A DNA stretch of 9,016 nt from JBBDNT01 sp040877445 (GTDB taxonomy: Bacteria; Planctomycetota; Planctomycetia; Planctomycetales; Planctomycetaceae), in contig JBBDNT010000350.1 in assembly GCA_040877445.1 (NCBI GenBank), positions 1-9,016 on the forward strand. Direction: 5' to 3'. Shown piece by piece: positions 1 to 5,541 of this stretch (position 1 is the stretch's first letter; each line of letters opens with the position of its first letter). The notes below the pieces were generated by a model, which was not told where the DNA came from, did no database searches, and saw nothing but the letters and a program-made list of their open reading frames with translations. The translations under genes and the position numbers were made by a program.

Positions 1-60
1 CCGTTCACTTCCGGCGACGTTTCTCCGCGCTCCACGTCCCGCCCGGCAGGCGGGAGGTAC
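1..60 (+). repeat. Hairpin repeat family B, copy 1 (cut by window edge)
   Basis: These 60 bases recur at 164-223 with a single difference (G56 here, C219 there). The right part forms a hairpin: arms 34-43 and 49-58 around the five-base loop CGGCA. The single change leaves one mispair in the right arm of this copy. The left part, rich in short pyrimidine runs (CTTCCGG, GCTCC), is shared by all three copies. The element may extend beyond the start of the window. No gene is visible in it. Confidence 0.85.
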
Positions 61-123
61 TTGTACGTCCATTCTGCCGGAATGGACGTGGGGAGCGGGA
101 TCGCGATTTCCGGAAGGCGAACG
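61..123 (-). repeat. Hairpin repeat family B, copy 2 (inverted, diverged)
   Basis: Read on the minus strand, this stretch aligns with copies 1 and 3: it starts CGTTC, keeps CTTCCGG, GCTCC and ACGTCC, and ends in a hairpin with the same CGGCA loop. The stem is a perfect 10-base inverted repeat (65-74 with 80-89). The outer six pairs (ACGTCC/GGACGT) match the other copies, but the inner four differ on both sides (ATTC/GAAT instead of CGCC/GGCG), so pairing is preserved. The homology call is by eye and the middle of the alignment contains gaps. Confidence 0.7.
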
Positions 124-163
124 TCTGCCGTGACCGCACGGCGACCCATCGAGCGCGATTTCG

Positions 164-223
164 CCGTTCACTTCCGGCGACGTTTCTCCGCGCTCCACGT
201 CCCGCCCGGCAGGCGGGACGTAC
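164..223 (+). repeat. Hairpin repeat family B, copy 3
   Basis: Direct repeat of bases 1-60, 163 bases further on. The hairpin is perfect here: 10-base arms at 197-206 and 212-221 enclose CGGCA at 207-211. It lies downstream of the 3' ends of the minus-strand genes at 259-342 and 339-1244, where it could act as a transcript-end structure. No T-run typical of an intrinsic terminator follows it on either strand. A dispersed REP-like element is the more likely explanation. Confidence 0.85.
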
Positions 224-258
224 CCGCGCACCTTTCCGAGAGTCGTCGAACGTCCCAT

Positions 259-342
259 TCAACTCGGAACGAACCTGCGGTCACCGCCGATCAAGATGCC
301 GGCCGCCAGCCCGGCCCCGATCACGAAACCGAGAATCGTCAT
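259..342 (-). CDS. Possible 27-residue membrane peptide
   Basis: A 27-codon reading frame whose ATG overlaps the epimerase stop codon as ATGA (339-342), the usual arrangement for translational coupling. The product begins MTILGFVIGAGLAAG and continues with a second glycine- and isoleucine-rich stretch (GILIGG) before a short basic tail (DRRFVPS). Residues 3-21 could form a single membrane helix with small-residue packing faces. I do not recognise a family. It ends 36 bases before the hairpin repeat at 164-223, so the 3' end may have been reshaped by repeat insertion. A chance frame in GC-rich DNA is a real alternative; the ATGA overlap and the hydrophobic composition are the only arguments for it. 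Confidence 0.35.
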   Translation of the reverse strand: MTILGFVIGAGLAAGILIGGDRRFVPS

Positions 343-1244
343 CGGGCCGCCTCGATCAATTCGCCGATCGTCGCCTCCAGCAGTTCGTCGCCGCCGAAGG
401 TCATGCCGAGAGCGCGGAGTTTTTTCGTTTCGATCTGGTGTCGCGGCTGCATCCGCGTTCCCAAGATCTCGCTGTCGCTGCCGGCGAGCCGCTTCGCGCG
501 CGTCGCCACGTCGTGTTGCGAGACGTAGCGGTCGCAGCAGTTGAAGGCCTGGCCGGCGATCTGGTTCGCGTCGGCGTGCAGCAGCAGGTCGATCGCCTTC
601 GCGACGTCGGCGACGTGGACTTCCTTGCCGCCGCGCTCGCAGCGGACCGGCTCGCCATGGACGACGCTCCGCACCAGGTCGAACCACTTGCTCTGTTCAG
701 GCGGATGAGCGCGGCCGTAGATGCCGGTCGGCCGCACCGCACAGATCGCGTAGCCCTCCCCCAGTCCGTAGCTGTGGACGAACTTCTCGATCGCCCCCTT
801 GTGCGCGCCGTAGTGCGATTGCGCCCACAGCGGATGCGCCTCGTCGAGCGGGCGGTCGTCGAGGATCACGTCGTGCACGGCACAGGTCGAGACGAACACG
901 AACCGCGGCACGTTCGCCGCGCGGGCCGCCTCGATGAGTTGGATCGTCCCCAGCACGTTCCGGCGCACGAACTCGACGAGTTCCCCCTCGGCCCCCATGA
1001 AACTCCGCCCCGCGCGATGCAGCCCGCAATGCACGACCGCTTCGCATCCCTGGACGAGGGCCGCGCTCGCCGCGTCGTCGCCGAGTTCGCCGGGAACCCA
1101 CTCGATTTTCGAGTCGAACCGTTCGAGCCCGCCGCGGTCGCTCGTCGGGCGATGCCAGCAGCGGAGTGAATGCCCGGCGTTCGCGAGACGCTCGATGAGA
1201 TGGCGGCCGACGAAGCCGGTGCCGCCGGTGATGGCGATTCGCAT
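339..1244 (-). CDS. NAD(P)-dependent epimerase/dehydratase (extended SDR family)
   Basis: A 301-residue cytoplasmic oxidoreductase of the extended short-chain dehydrogenase/reductase superfamily, whose members act on nucleotide sugars, steroids or similar ketone/alcohol substrates. The N-terminus has the Rossmann nucleotide-binding glycine motif GGTGFVG (residues 7-13). The catalytic set is present: S119/T120 after the strand FVFV, and YxxxK at Y145-K149. RPTGIYG (171-177) and HVADVAKAI (220-228) are typical of the substrate-binding half of this family. Length is normal. I chose the ATG at 1244 because AGGGAG lies seven bases upstream and the protein then begins at the first Rossmann strand (MRIAITGG). 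The in-frame ATG at 1265 lacks such a site, and the longer upstream extension is low-complexity. The substrate cannot be read from sequence. It is transcribed away from the copper ATPase and may be coupled to a tiny downstream frame. Confidence 0.93.
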   Translation of the reverse strand: MRIAITGGTGFVGRHLIERLANAGHSLRCWHRPTSDRGGLERFDSKIEWVPGELGDDAASAALVQGCEAVVHCGLHRAGRSFMGAEGELVEFVRRNVLGTIQLIEAARAANVPRFVFVSTCAVHDVILDDRPLDEAHPLWAQSHYGAHKGAIEKFVHSYGLGEGYAICAVRPTGIYGRAHPPEQSKWFDLVRSVVHGEPVRCERGGKEVHVADVAKAIDLLLHADANQIAGQAFNCCDRYVSQHDVATRAKRLAGSDSEILGTRMQPRHQIETKKLRALGMTFGGDELLEATIGELIEAAR

Positions 1245-1452
1245 GCTCTGGCTCCCTGTCGCCATGTAGTTGCGGCGTTTTGTTATGCTGAAGGTGTCGC
1301 GCCAATGAGCCGCGGGGTGGGCACCGCCCGGAGGATGGTCCCCCGCGGTTCTATGGCGGTTGGAATGTTGTACGAAACCGTCGCACTTCTTACGGCCGGC
1401 GGAAGGACGCGTCGCGCGGGCGACGATGCATCGTGATGGACGCCGCGAGAGC

Positions 1453-1477
1453 ACCGAGGGGATGAACCCCTCGGCTC
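1453..1477 (+). repeat. Hairpin in copper ATPase leader, probable family A copy
   Basis: Perfect 8-base inverted repeat, CCGAGGGG (1454-1461) and CCCCTCGG (1467-1474), around the loop ATGAA, lying 43 bases before the ATPase start codon. The layout (ACC before the stem, TGA in the loop, GCTC after the stem) matches the hairpins inside the ATPase gene at 3143-3170 and 3253-3304, with a different stem. It could act as a leader structure in the ATPase mRNA, but there is no T-run for termination and no anti-terminator partner that I can see. The rest of the gap between the two divergent genes (1245-1517) shows no convincing promoter or operator by eye. Confidence 0.6.
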
Positions 1478-1517
1478 ATGGATTCAATTTCCTTCCCTAT
1501 CGAATCGAAGCGAACTC

Positions 1518-4181
1518 ATGGCTCGCGATCCCGTGTGCGGCATGGAGGTGGACGAGGCGACGGCGATTTCCGCCGAGCGCGGCGGGGAGACGTTCTATTT
1601 CTGCTGCCCGCGCTGCCGCGAGAAGTTTCTCGCCGGCGACGCGCCCGCCGCGACGCCGCCTGCGCAGGATAGCCATTCCTGCTGCGCCGAACCACGGGGG
1701 AACGCCGGAGAGTTGCCGGTCGTCGAACTCGGCGGAACGCATCGCGGGCATGCGACGGCTGATCGTCATGTCGATGGCAAGACGCGCTACGTCTGCCCGA
1801 TGTGCCCGGGCGTCGAAAGCGACGAGCCGGCCGATTGTCCGAAGTGCGGGATGGCGCTCGAACCGGCCGCCCCGCCGAAGCGGGCCGCGAAATCAAAAAC
1901 CATCTACACCTGCCCGATGCACCCCGAGATCGAACAGGAAGGGCCGGGAAGCTGCCCCATCTGCGGGATGGATCTCGAGCCGAAATCGATCGCCGCCGCC
2001 GAGGAAGAAGAGGAGGATCCCGAACTGCGGCGGATGACGCGGCGGTTCTGGATCTCGCTCGCGCTGACGATTCCGGTCGTGGCTCTGGCGATGGGACCGA
2101 TGATCGGCTTGCCGGTCGTCGAGTGGATCGGCGGAGCGGCGGTTTCGCGGTGGCTGGAGTTCGCGCTGGCGACGCCGGTGGTGTTGTGGGGCGGCTGGCC
2201 GTTCTTCGTGCGCGGGGCGCGGTCGCTCGTCACGCGGCACCTCAACATGTTCACGCTGATCGCGCTGGGGACCGGGGCCGCGTGGGCGTACAGCGTGGTC
2301 GCCGTCGTCGCGCCGGGCATCTTTCCCGAGGCGTTCCGCGAACTCGGCCCGCACGGGCACGGGATGGTCGGCGTCTATTTCGAGGCGGCGGCGGTGATCG
2401 TCACGCTCGTGCTGCTGGGGCAGATGATCGAGTTGAAGGCCCGCCAGCGAACCGGCAGCGCGATTCGCGAGTTGCTTTCGCTCGCCCCGCCCACCGCCCG
2501 CGTCGTCCGCGACGGAACCGAGCGCGAGCTGCCGCTCGAAGAGGTGAATGTCGGCGACCGCATCCGCGTGCGGCCCGGCGAGAAGGTTCCGGTCGACGGC
2601 ACGATCGTCGAAGGACGCAGCGCCGTCGACGAGTCGATGGTCACGGGCGAATCGGTCCCGGTCGAGAAGCGGCCGGGGGACGCGGTGATCGGCGGGACGG
2701 TGAATCGCACCGGCTCGTTCGTCTTCGAGGCGGATCGCGTGGGTGAAGAGACGGTCCTGTCCCGCATCGTCGAGATGGTCGCCCACGCGCAGCGCAGCCG
2801 CGCGCCGATCCAGCGGATCGCCGACGCCGTGGCGGGCTGGTTCGTGCCGGCGGTGGTGCTGGCGGCGGTGATCGCGTTCGTCGCGTGGTCGATCTGGGGA
2901 CCGGAGCCGCGCTTCGCTCACGCGCTGGTGAGCGCGGTGGCGGTGCTGATCATCGCCTGTCCGTGCGCGTTGGGGTTGGCGACGCCGATGTCGATCATGG
3001 TGGGAGTCGGCCGCGGCGCGCGCGAGGGCGTGCTCATCAAGAACGCGGAGGTGTTGGAGACGCTGCGCACGGTCGATACGCTCGTCGTCGACAAGACCGG
3101 CACGCTGACGGAAGGGCGGCCGAGACTGGTCGACGTGGTTCCGGCGAGCGGCCGGCGTCAGCCGGCCGGTGCTGCCGATGACGAACGTCGCATCCAACAG
3201 GACGATGGGCCGGGGGACGTTCGACATGGCGATCCGGCTGGTGACGGATACCACCGGGGGGCTGACGCCCCCCGCTCGCCTGGGGCTGACGCCCCCCGCT
3301 CGCCTGTGCTGCGACTCGCGGCGGCGGTCGAGCGGGCGAGCGAGCATCCGCTCGCCGAGGCGATCGTCGCGGGGGCCGAAGAACGCGGCCTCGACATCCC
3401 CCCCGTCGAGGATTTCGAATCGACCACCGGCGGCGGCGTCGCCGGGCGGGTCGAAGGCCAGACCGTCCTCGTCGGCAAGCCGGAATTTCTCGCCGAGCGC
3501 GGCGTGACGGCGCTCGACGATCTCGTCGACGACGCCCGCCCGCGGCAGGAGCGCGGCGAAACGGTGATGTTCGTCGCGATCGACGGCGAGGCGGCGGGGG
3601 CGCTCGTCGTGGTCGATCCGATCAAGCCGACCACCGCCGACGCCGTGCGCGAGCTGCATGCACTGGGATTGCGGATCGTGATGCTCACCGGCGACAACGA
3701 GCGGACCGCGCGAAGCGTCGCTGAGAAGCTGGGCATCGACGAGGTCGAAGCCGGCGTCTCTCCGGAACGAAAGACCGAGCGCATCGCGGAGTTGAAGCGC
3801 GAAGGCCGGCGCGTCGCGATGGCCGGCGACGGCATCAACGACGCCCCCGCGCTCGCCGCCGCCGACGTCGGCATCGCGATGGGAACCGGGACCGACGTGG
3901 CGATCGAAAGCGCGGGGGTGACGCTGGTGAAGGGGGATCTGCGGGGAATCGTGCGGGCGGTGCGATTGAGCCGGGCCGTCGTGCGGAACATCCGCCAAAA
4001 CCTGTTCTTCGCGTTCGTGTACAACGCGCTGGGAGTGCCGATCGCGGCGGGGGCGTTGTACCCGGTGTTCGGGGTGCTGCTGAGTCCGATGATCGCGGCG
4101 GCGGCGATGAGCTTCAGCTCGGTGTCGGTGATCGCCAACGCGCTGCGGCTGCGCGCGGTCCGCATCGACTCGGCGAGTTGA
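1518..4181 (+). CDS. copA: Copper-exporting P1B-type ATPase, YHS and heavy-metal-binding N-terminus
   Basis: An 887-residue inner-membrane pump expected to drive Cu(I) (possibly Ag(I)) out of the cytoplasm at the cost of ATP. In order: a YHS-type metal domain (1-40; DPVCGM and a CCPRC cluster); a His/Cys-rich linker (51-90) with SHSCC; two heavy-metal-binding modules, YVCPMCPG...CPKCGM (91-112) and YTCPMHPE...CPICGM (130-151); membrane helices near 177-197, 212-232, 243-268 and 284-303; actuator TGES (376-379); helices near 440-460 and 470-495 with the metal motif CPC (481-483); phosphorylation DKTGTLT (D525); nucleotide-domain SEHP (H610-P611); hinge GDGIND (770-775); and two final helices with YN (835-836) and MSFSS (864-868). 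CPC plus YN plus the MSxSS-like motif is the Cu(I) (P1B-1) signature; CopB-type pumps have CPH. There is no classical HMA domain. The start follows from the YHS domain beginning at once; its ribosome site is weak (GAAG about ten bases upstream). Residues about 543-597 are an insertion of hairpin repeats. All catalytic motifs remain, so it is probably functional. Confidence 0.96.
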   Translation: MARDPVCGMEVDEATAISAERGGETFYFCCPRCREKFLAGDAPAATPPAQDSHSCCAEPRGNAGELPVVELGGTHRGHATADRHVDGKTRYVCPMCPGVESDEPADCPKCGMALEPAAPPKRAAKSKTIYTCPMHPEIEQEGPGSCPICGMDLEPKSIAAAEEEEEDPELRRMTRRFWISLALTIPVVALAMGPMIGLPVVEWIGGAAVSRWLEFALATPVVLWGGWPFFVRGARSLVTRHLNMFTLIALGTGAAWAYSVVAVVAPGIFPEAFRELGPHGHGMVGVYFEAAAVIVTLVLLGQMIELKARQRTGSAIRELLSLAPPTARVVRDGTERELPLEEVNVGDRIRVRPGEKVPVDGTIVEGRSAVDESMVTGESVPVEKRPGDAVIGGTVNRTGSFVFEADRVGEETVLSRIVEMVAHAQRSRAPIQRIADAVAGWFVPAVVLAAVIAFVAWSIWGPEPRFAHALVSAVAVLIIACPCALGLATPMSIMVGVGRGAREGVLIKNAEVLETLRTVDTLVVDKTGTLTEGRPRLVDVVPASGRRQPAGAADDERRIQQDDGPGDVRHGDPAGDGYHRGADAPRSPGADAPRSPVLRLAAAVERASEHPLAEAIVAGAEERGLDIPPVEDFESTTGGGVAGRVEGQTVLVGKPEFLAERGVTALDDLVDDARPRQERGETVMFVAIDGEAAGALVVVDPIKPTTADAVRELHALGLRIVMLTGDNERTARSVAEKLGIDEVEAGVSPERKTERIAELKREGRRVAMAGDGINDAPALAAADVGIAMGTGTDVAIESAGVTLVKGDLRGIVRAVRLSRAVVRNIRQNLFFAFVYNALGVPIAAGALYPVFGVLLSPMIAAAAMSFSSVSVIANALRLRAVRIDSAS
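3143..3305 (+). repeat. In-frame palindromic repeat cluster inside the copper ATPase gene (family A)
   Basis: Three related hairpins lie within about 163 bases of coding sequence. An inverted one at 3143-3170 has arms 3150-3156 and 3161-3167 with loop GTCA (TGAC on the other strand). A direct one at 3253-3280 has arms 3256-3262 and 3267-3273 with loop TGAC. A second direct one at 3281-3304 has loop TGAC at 3287-3290. All share GCTCGCC after the stem; the first two also share ACC before it, while stem bases differ with pairing kept (GGCCGGC/GCCGGCC against GGGGGGC/GCCCCCC). The last two form a 24-base tandem repeat (3258-3281, 3282-3305) translated as GADAPRSP twice (residues 581-596). The cluster adds about 55 residues, rich in Asp, Gly, Arg and Ala, between VVP (540-542) and LRLAAAVERASEHPL, where family members usually have a linker of roughly ten residues. 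The frame used avoids the TGA in the loop. Confidence 0.85.
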
Positions 4182-4222
4182 CTCGCGTTCGCGCGGACGG
4201 GAGTCGCGGGATTCTGTCGCGA

Positions 4223-4427
4223 CGGGTGGCTGGGGCGCTGTCCGAATCGGCATGAGTGAAATGCGGCGATCGCGCATGGCGCGTCGATGAACGATCGGCG
4301 TGATGGCCCCAGCGCTCGCCGACCCGTTTCGCCCATCACTGGGGCCAGCACCTCGCTCGGCCCGCCGAGCCGTTTGCGCAAGCAACCTCGTTCCCCCCGC
4401 AACACGACAAAACGCCCCAGCCACCCG
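4223..4427. repeat. Nested inverted repeats in the convergent gap
   Basis: A perfect 15-base inverted repeat (4223-4237 and 4413-4427; GGGTGGCTGGGGCG core) encloses a second perfect 9-base one (4304-4312 TGGCCCCAG and 4339-4347 CTGGGGCCA). The gap runs from the ATPase stop to the stop of the minus-strand membrane protein gene and contains no convincing gene. A GCTCGCC at 4314-4320 recalls the flank of the family A hairpins, but no matching TGAC-loop stem is present. This could be a decayed mobile element or a structured 3' region serving both convergent transcripts. Confidence 0.5.
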
Positions 4428-4453
4428 CCGCCCCGTTCTTCGGCGGATTTTCG

Positions 4454-4936
4454 TCAACCAGCGCGATCTCGGGCAGCGCGATCTCGGGCGGACACGGGAG
4501 CCAACCGAGAAATCAGCGATCGTCCGACGATCAGAGTCCCCCATTGAAGTGCGAAGCCGGAGCCGACCAGCAGCCCGAGCGCCGTTCCGACGACCACGCT
4601 CGTTTCCCACGACGTGAACCGCGGATGCGTCGCCGTCCAGGTCCAGCTTGCCGCCAAGGCGAACAAGACGAATGCCGGGAGCACGGGCCACCTCGGCCAG
4701 CCGCGTCGCCGCGTGAGCCAGTCGGACAGGACCGCCACGGGCAGGTTCAGGCACAGCGTGATGCACGTCGCGAACGTGAACGCGATCAAGGGCACCAGAA
4801 CCAGATTCATCGGCCCCCCGGAATCCGGGCTGATCGAGGCGGCAACGGCGTACAGAATCACGGGCACGCCGGACAGCAGTGCGATGCCGCCCGCTGCGCC
4901 GATCGCATGGAGCACGAGTTCCGGGATGATTCGCAT
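4454..4936 (-). CDS. Small four-helix membrane protein of unknown function
   Basis: A 160-residue integral membrane protein with four hydrophobic segments, about residues 7-34, 43-71, 82-104 and 112-138. A basic loop (TRRRGWPRW, 75-83) between the second and third helices and a basic C-terminal tail suggest these ends face the cytoplasm. I do not recognise the family, and no catalytic or metal-binding motif stands out. The ATG at 4936 is preferred over the one at 4999 because GAGGG lies six bases before it and the protein then starts shortly before the first helix; the upstream extension is polar and gene-poor in style. The tail is a tandem duplication (ARDRA twice, from a 15-base repeat at 4460-4489). 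It is convergent with the ATPase and divergent from the DUF962-like gene, so probably a single-gene transcript. Confidence 0.8.
   Translation of the reverse strand: MRIIPELVLHAIGAAGGIALLSGVPVILYAVAASISPDSGGPMNLVLVPLIAFTFATCITLCLNLPVAVLSDWLTRRRGWPRWPVLPAFVLFALAASWTWTATHPRFTSWETSVVVGTALGLLVGSGFALQWGTLIVGRSLISRLAPVSARDRAARDRAG
4460..4489. repeat. 15-base tandem duplication at the end of the membrane protein gene
   Basis: AGCGCGATCTCGGGC occurs twice without a gap (4460-4474, 4475-4489). It encodes ARDRA twice at the C-terminus of the minus-strand membrane protein and preserves the reading frame. Confidence 0.9.
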
Positions 4937-5055
4937 CCTATTCCCTCGCGAATTGATCGGTTTGCGCGCAGAATACGCACTGCGGCCGGTCACGGGCAAT
5001 GCATCTTTCGGCTTGGCCGCGGAAATCGAAACGGTCTCTCATTTCGGACAGTCCC

Positions 5056-5355
5056 ATGCTGCGCCGGTTCGTCGTCAATTACATCGCCCGCCACCAGAGC
5101 CGCGCGAACCAGGCGCTGCATCTCGTGGGAGTGCCGTTGACGTTCGTCGTCTCGTTCGTGTTCCTCGTCCTCGGGGAGTGGCGGTGGGCGGCGGCATGCT
5201 TCGTCGCCGGCTACGCGCTGCAGTTTCTGGGCCACGCGATCGAAGGGAACGACGCCGGCGAGGTGGTGCTGGTGAAGCGCTGGCTGGGCCGCCCCTATCG
5301 AGAGTTCGCCCCCGGCCGCGAGCCTGCTGCGCGAACTCCGCGCGACGCGGACTGA
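5056..5355 (+). CDS. DUF962/Mpo1-like small membrane protein
   Basis: A 99-residue protein with the layout of the DUF962 (YGL010w/Mpo1-like) family: an N-terminal NYIARHQSRANQALHLVGVPLTF stretch split here as NYIARHQ then NQALHLVGVPLTF (residues 7-29), two hydrophobic segments (about 22-38 and 42-58), and GHAIEGN (60-66). Conserved His in HxxxxN, ALHxVG and GHxxE are the family's hallmark; in yeast Mpo1 such His residues bind iron for oxidation of 2-hydroxy fatty acids. Whether this bacterial relative does that is unknown. It is shorter than many family members, with an abbreviated C-terminal part. The start at 5056 places the conserved region at the N-terminus; its ribosome site is weak (GGACAG). 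A longer frame from 4999 is less likely. Confidence 0.8.
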   Translation: MLRRFVVNYIARHQSRANQALHLVGVPLTFVVSFVFLVLGEWRWAAACFVAGYALQFLGHAIEGNDAGEVVLVKRWLGRPYREFAPGREPAARTPRDAD

Positions 5356-5369
5356 GGCCGGGCTTTCGT

Positions 5370-5397
5370 CAAAGTTTGCGGATTAGGCGGCCGATAA
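5370..5397 (+). promoter_or_regulatory. Sigma-28 (FliA/SigD)-like promoter upstream of the TolC-like gene
   Basis: CAAAGTTT (5370-5377), 12 bases, then GCCGATAA (5390-5397). The sigma-28 consensus is TAAAGTTT, 11 bases, GCCGATAA, so the -10 half is exact and the -35 half differs at one base with one extra spacer base. It lies just after the stop of the DUF962-like gene and points at the TolC-like gene, implying a leader of about 135 bases. The match is read directly; use by a FliA-type sigma factor is inferred. Confidence 0.5.
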
Positions 5398-5446
5398 CCT
5401 TCGTAACGATCGTAGGGATCGCGCGGACTTCGCCGGGGATCGTCCC

Positions 5447-5478
5447 GGTTGCGGGCGATGCCGTTCGCGTCCGCAACC
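5447..5478 (+). other. Leader hairpin before the TolC-like gene
   Basis: An 11-pair stem with one G-U pair (5447-5457 with 5468-5478) and a ten-base loop lies in the predicted leader between the sigma-28-like promoter and the start codon at 5542. A short CCCCTTTC follows, too weak to call a terminator. It may protect the mRNA end or be incidental in GC-rich DNA. Confidence 0.3.
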
Positions 5479-5541
5479 CCTTTCGATCGCGGAGCTTCCG
5501 TCACGACGACGCCCGCGGAACCGACACGAAGGGATGGCTCG

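Noticed and set aside
1..223. CRISPR array
   Set aside because: Only two direct copies, 163 bases apart, with an inverted copy between them and no regular spacers.
1366..1394. Possible sigma-70 promoter for the ATPase (TTGTAC, 17 bases, TACGGC)
   Set aside because: The -10 half is poor and such matches are expected by chance; no operator-like dyad for a copper regulator was found near it.
1245..1454. A 70-residue N-terminal extension of the epimerase
   Set aside because: The extension precedes the Rossmann strand that should open the protein, and the best ribosome site is at the ATG at 1244.
1453..1477. Intrinsic terminator in the divergent gap
   Set aside because: Strong stem but no T-run after it on either strand, and it lies just before the ATPase start.
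3143..3305. Sequencing or assembly error as the cause of the extra ATPase residues
   Set aside because: The frame is intact on both sides and the segment is structured by related hairpins with compensated stems, which an error would not produce.
1893..4766. A 957-codon open frame on the minus strand opposite the copper ATPase
   Set aside because: It is antisense to a gene with every expected motif; the product is Arg/His/Asp-rich with no recognisable domain, as GC-rich shadows usually are.
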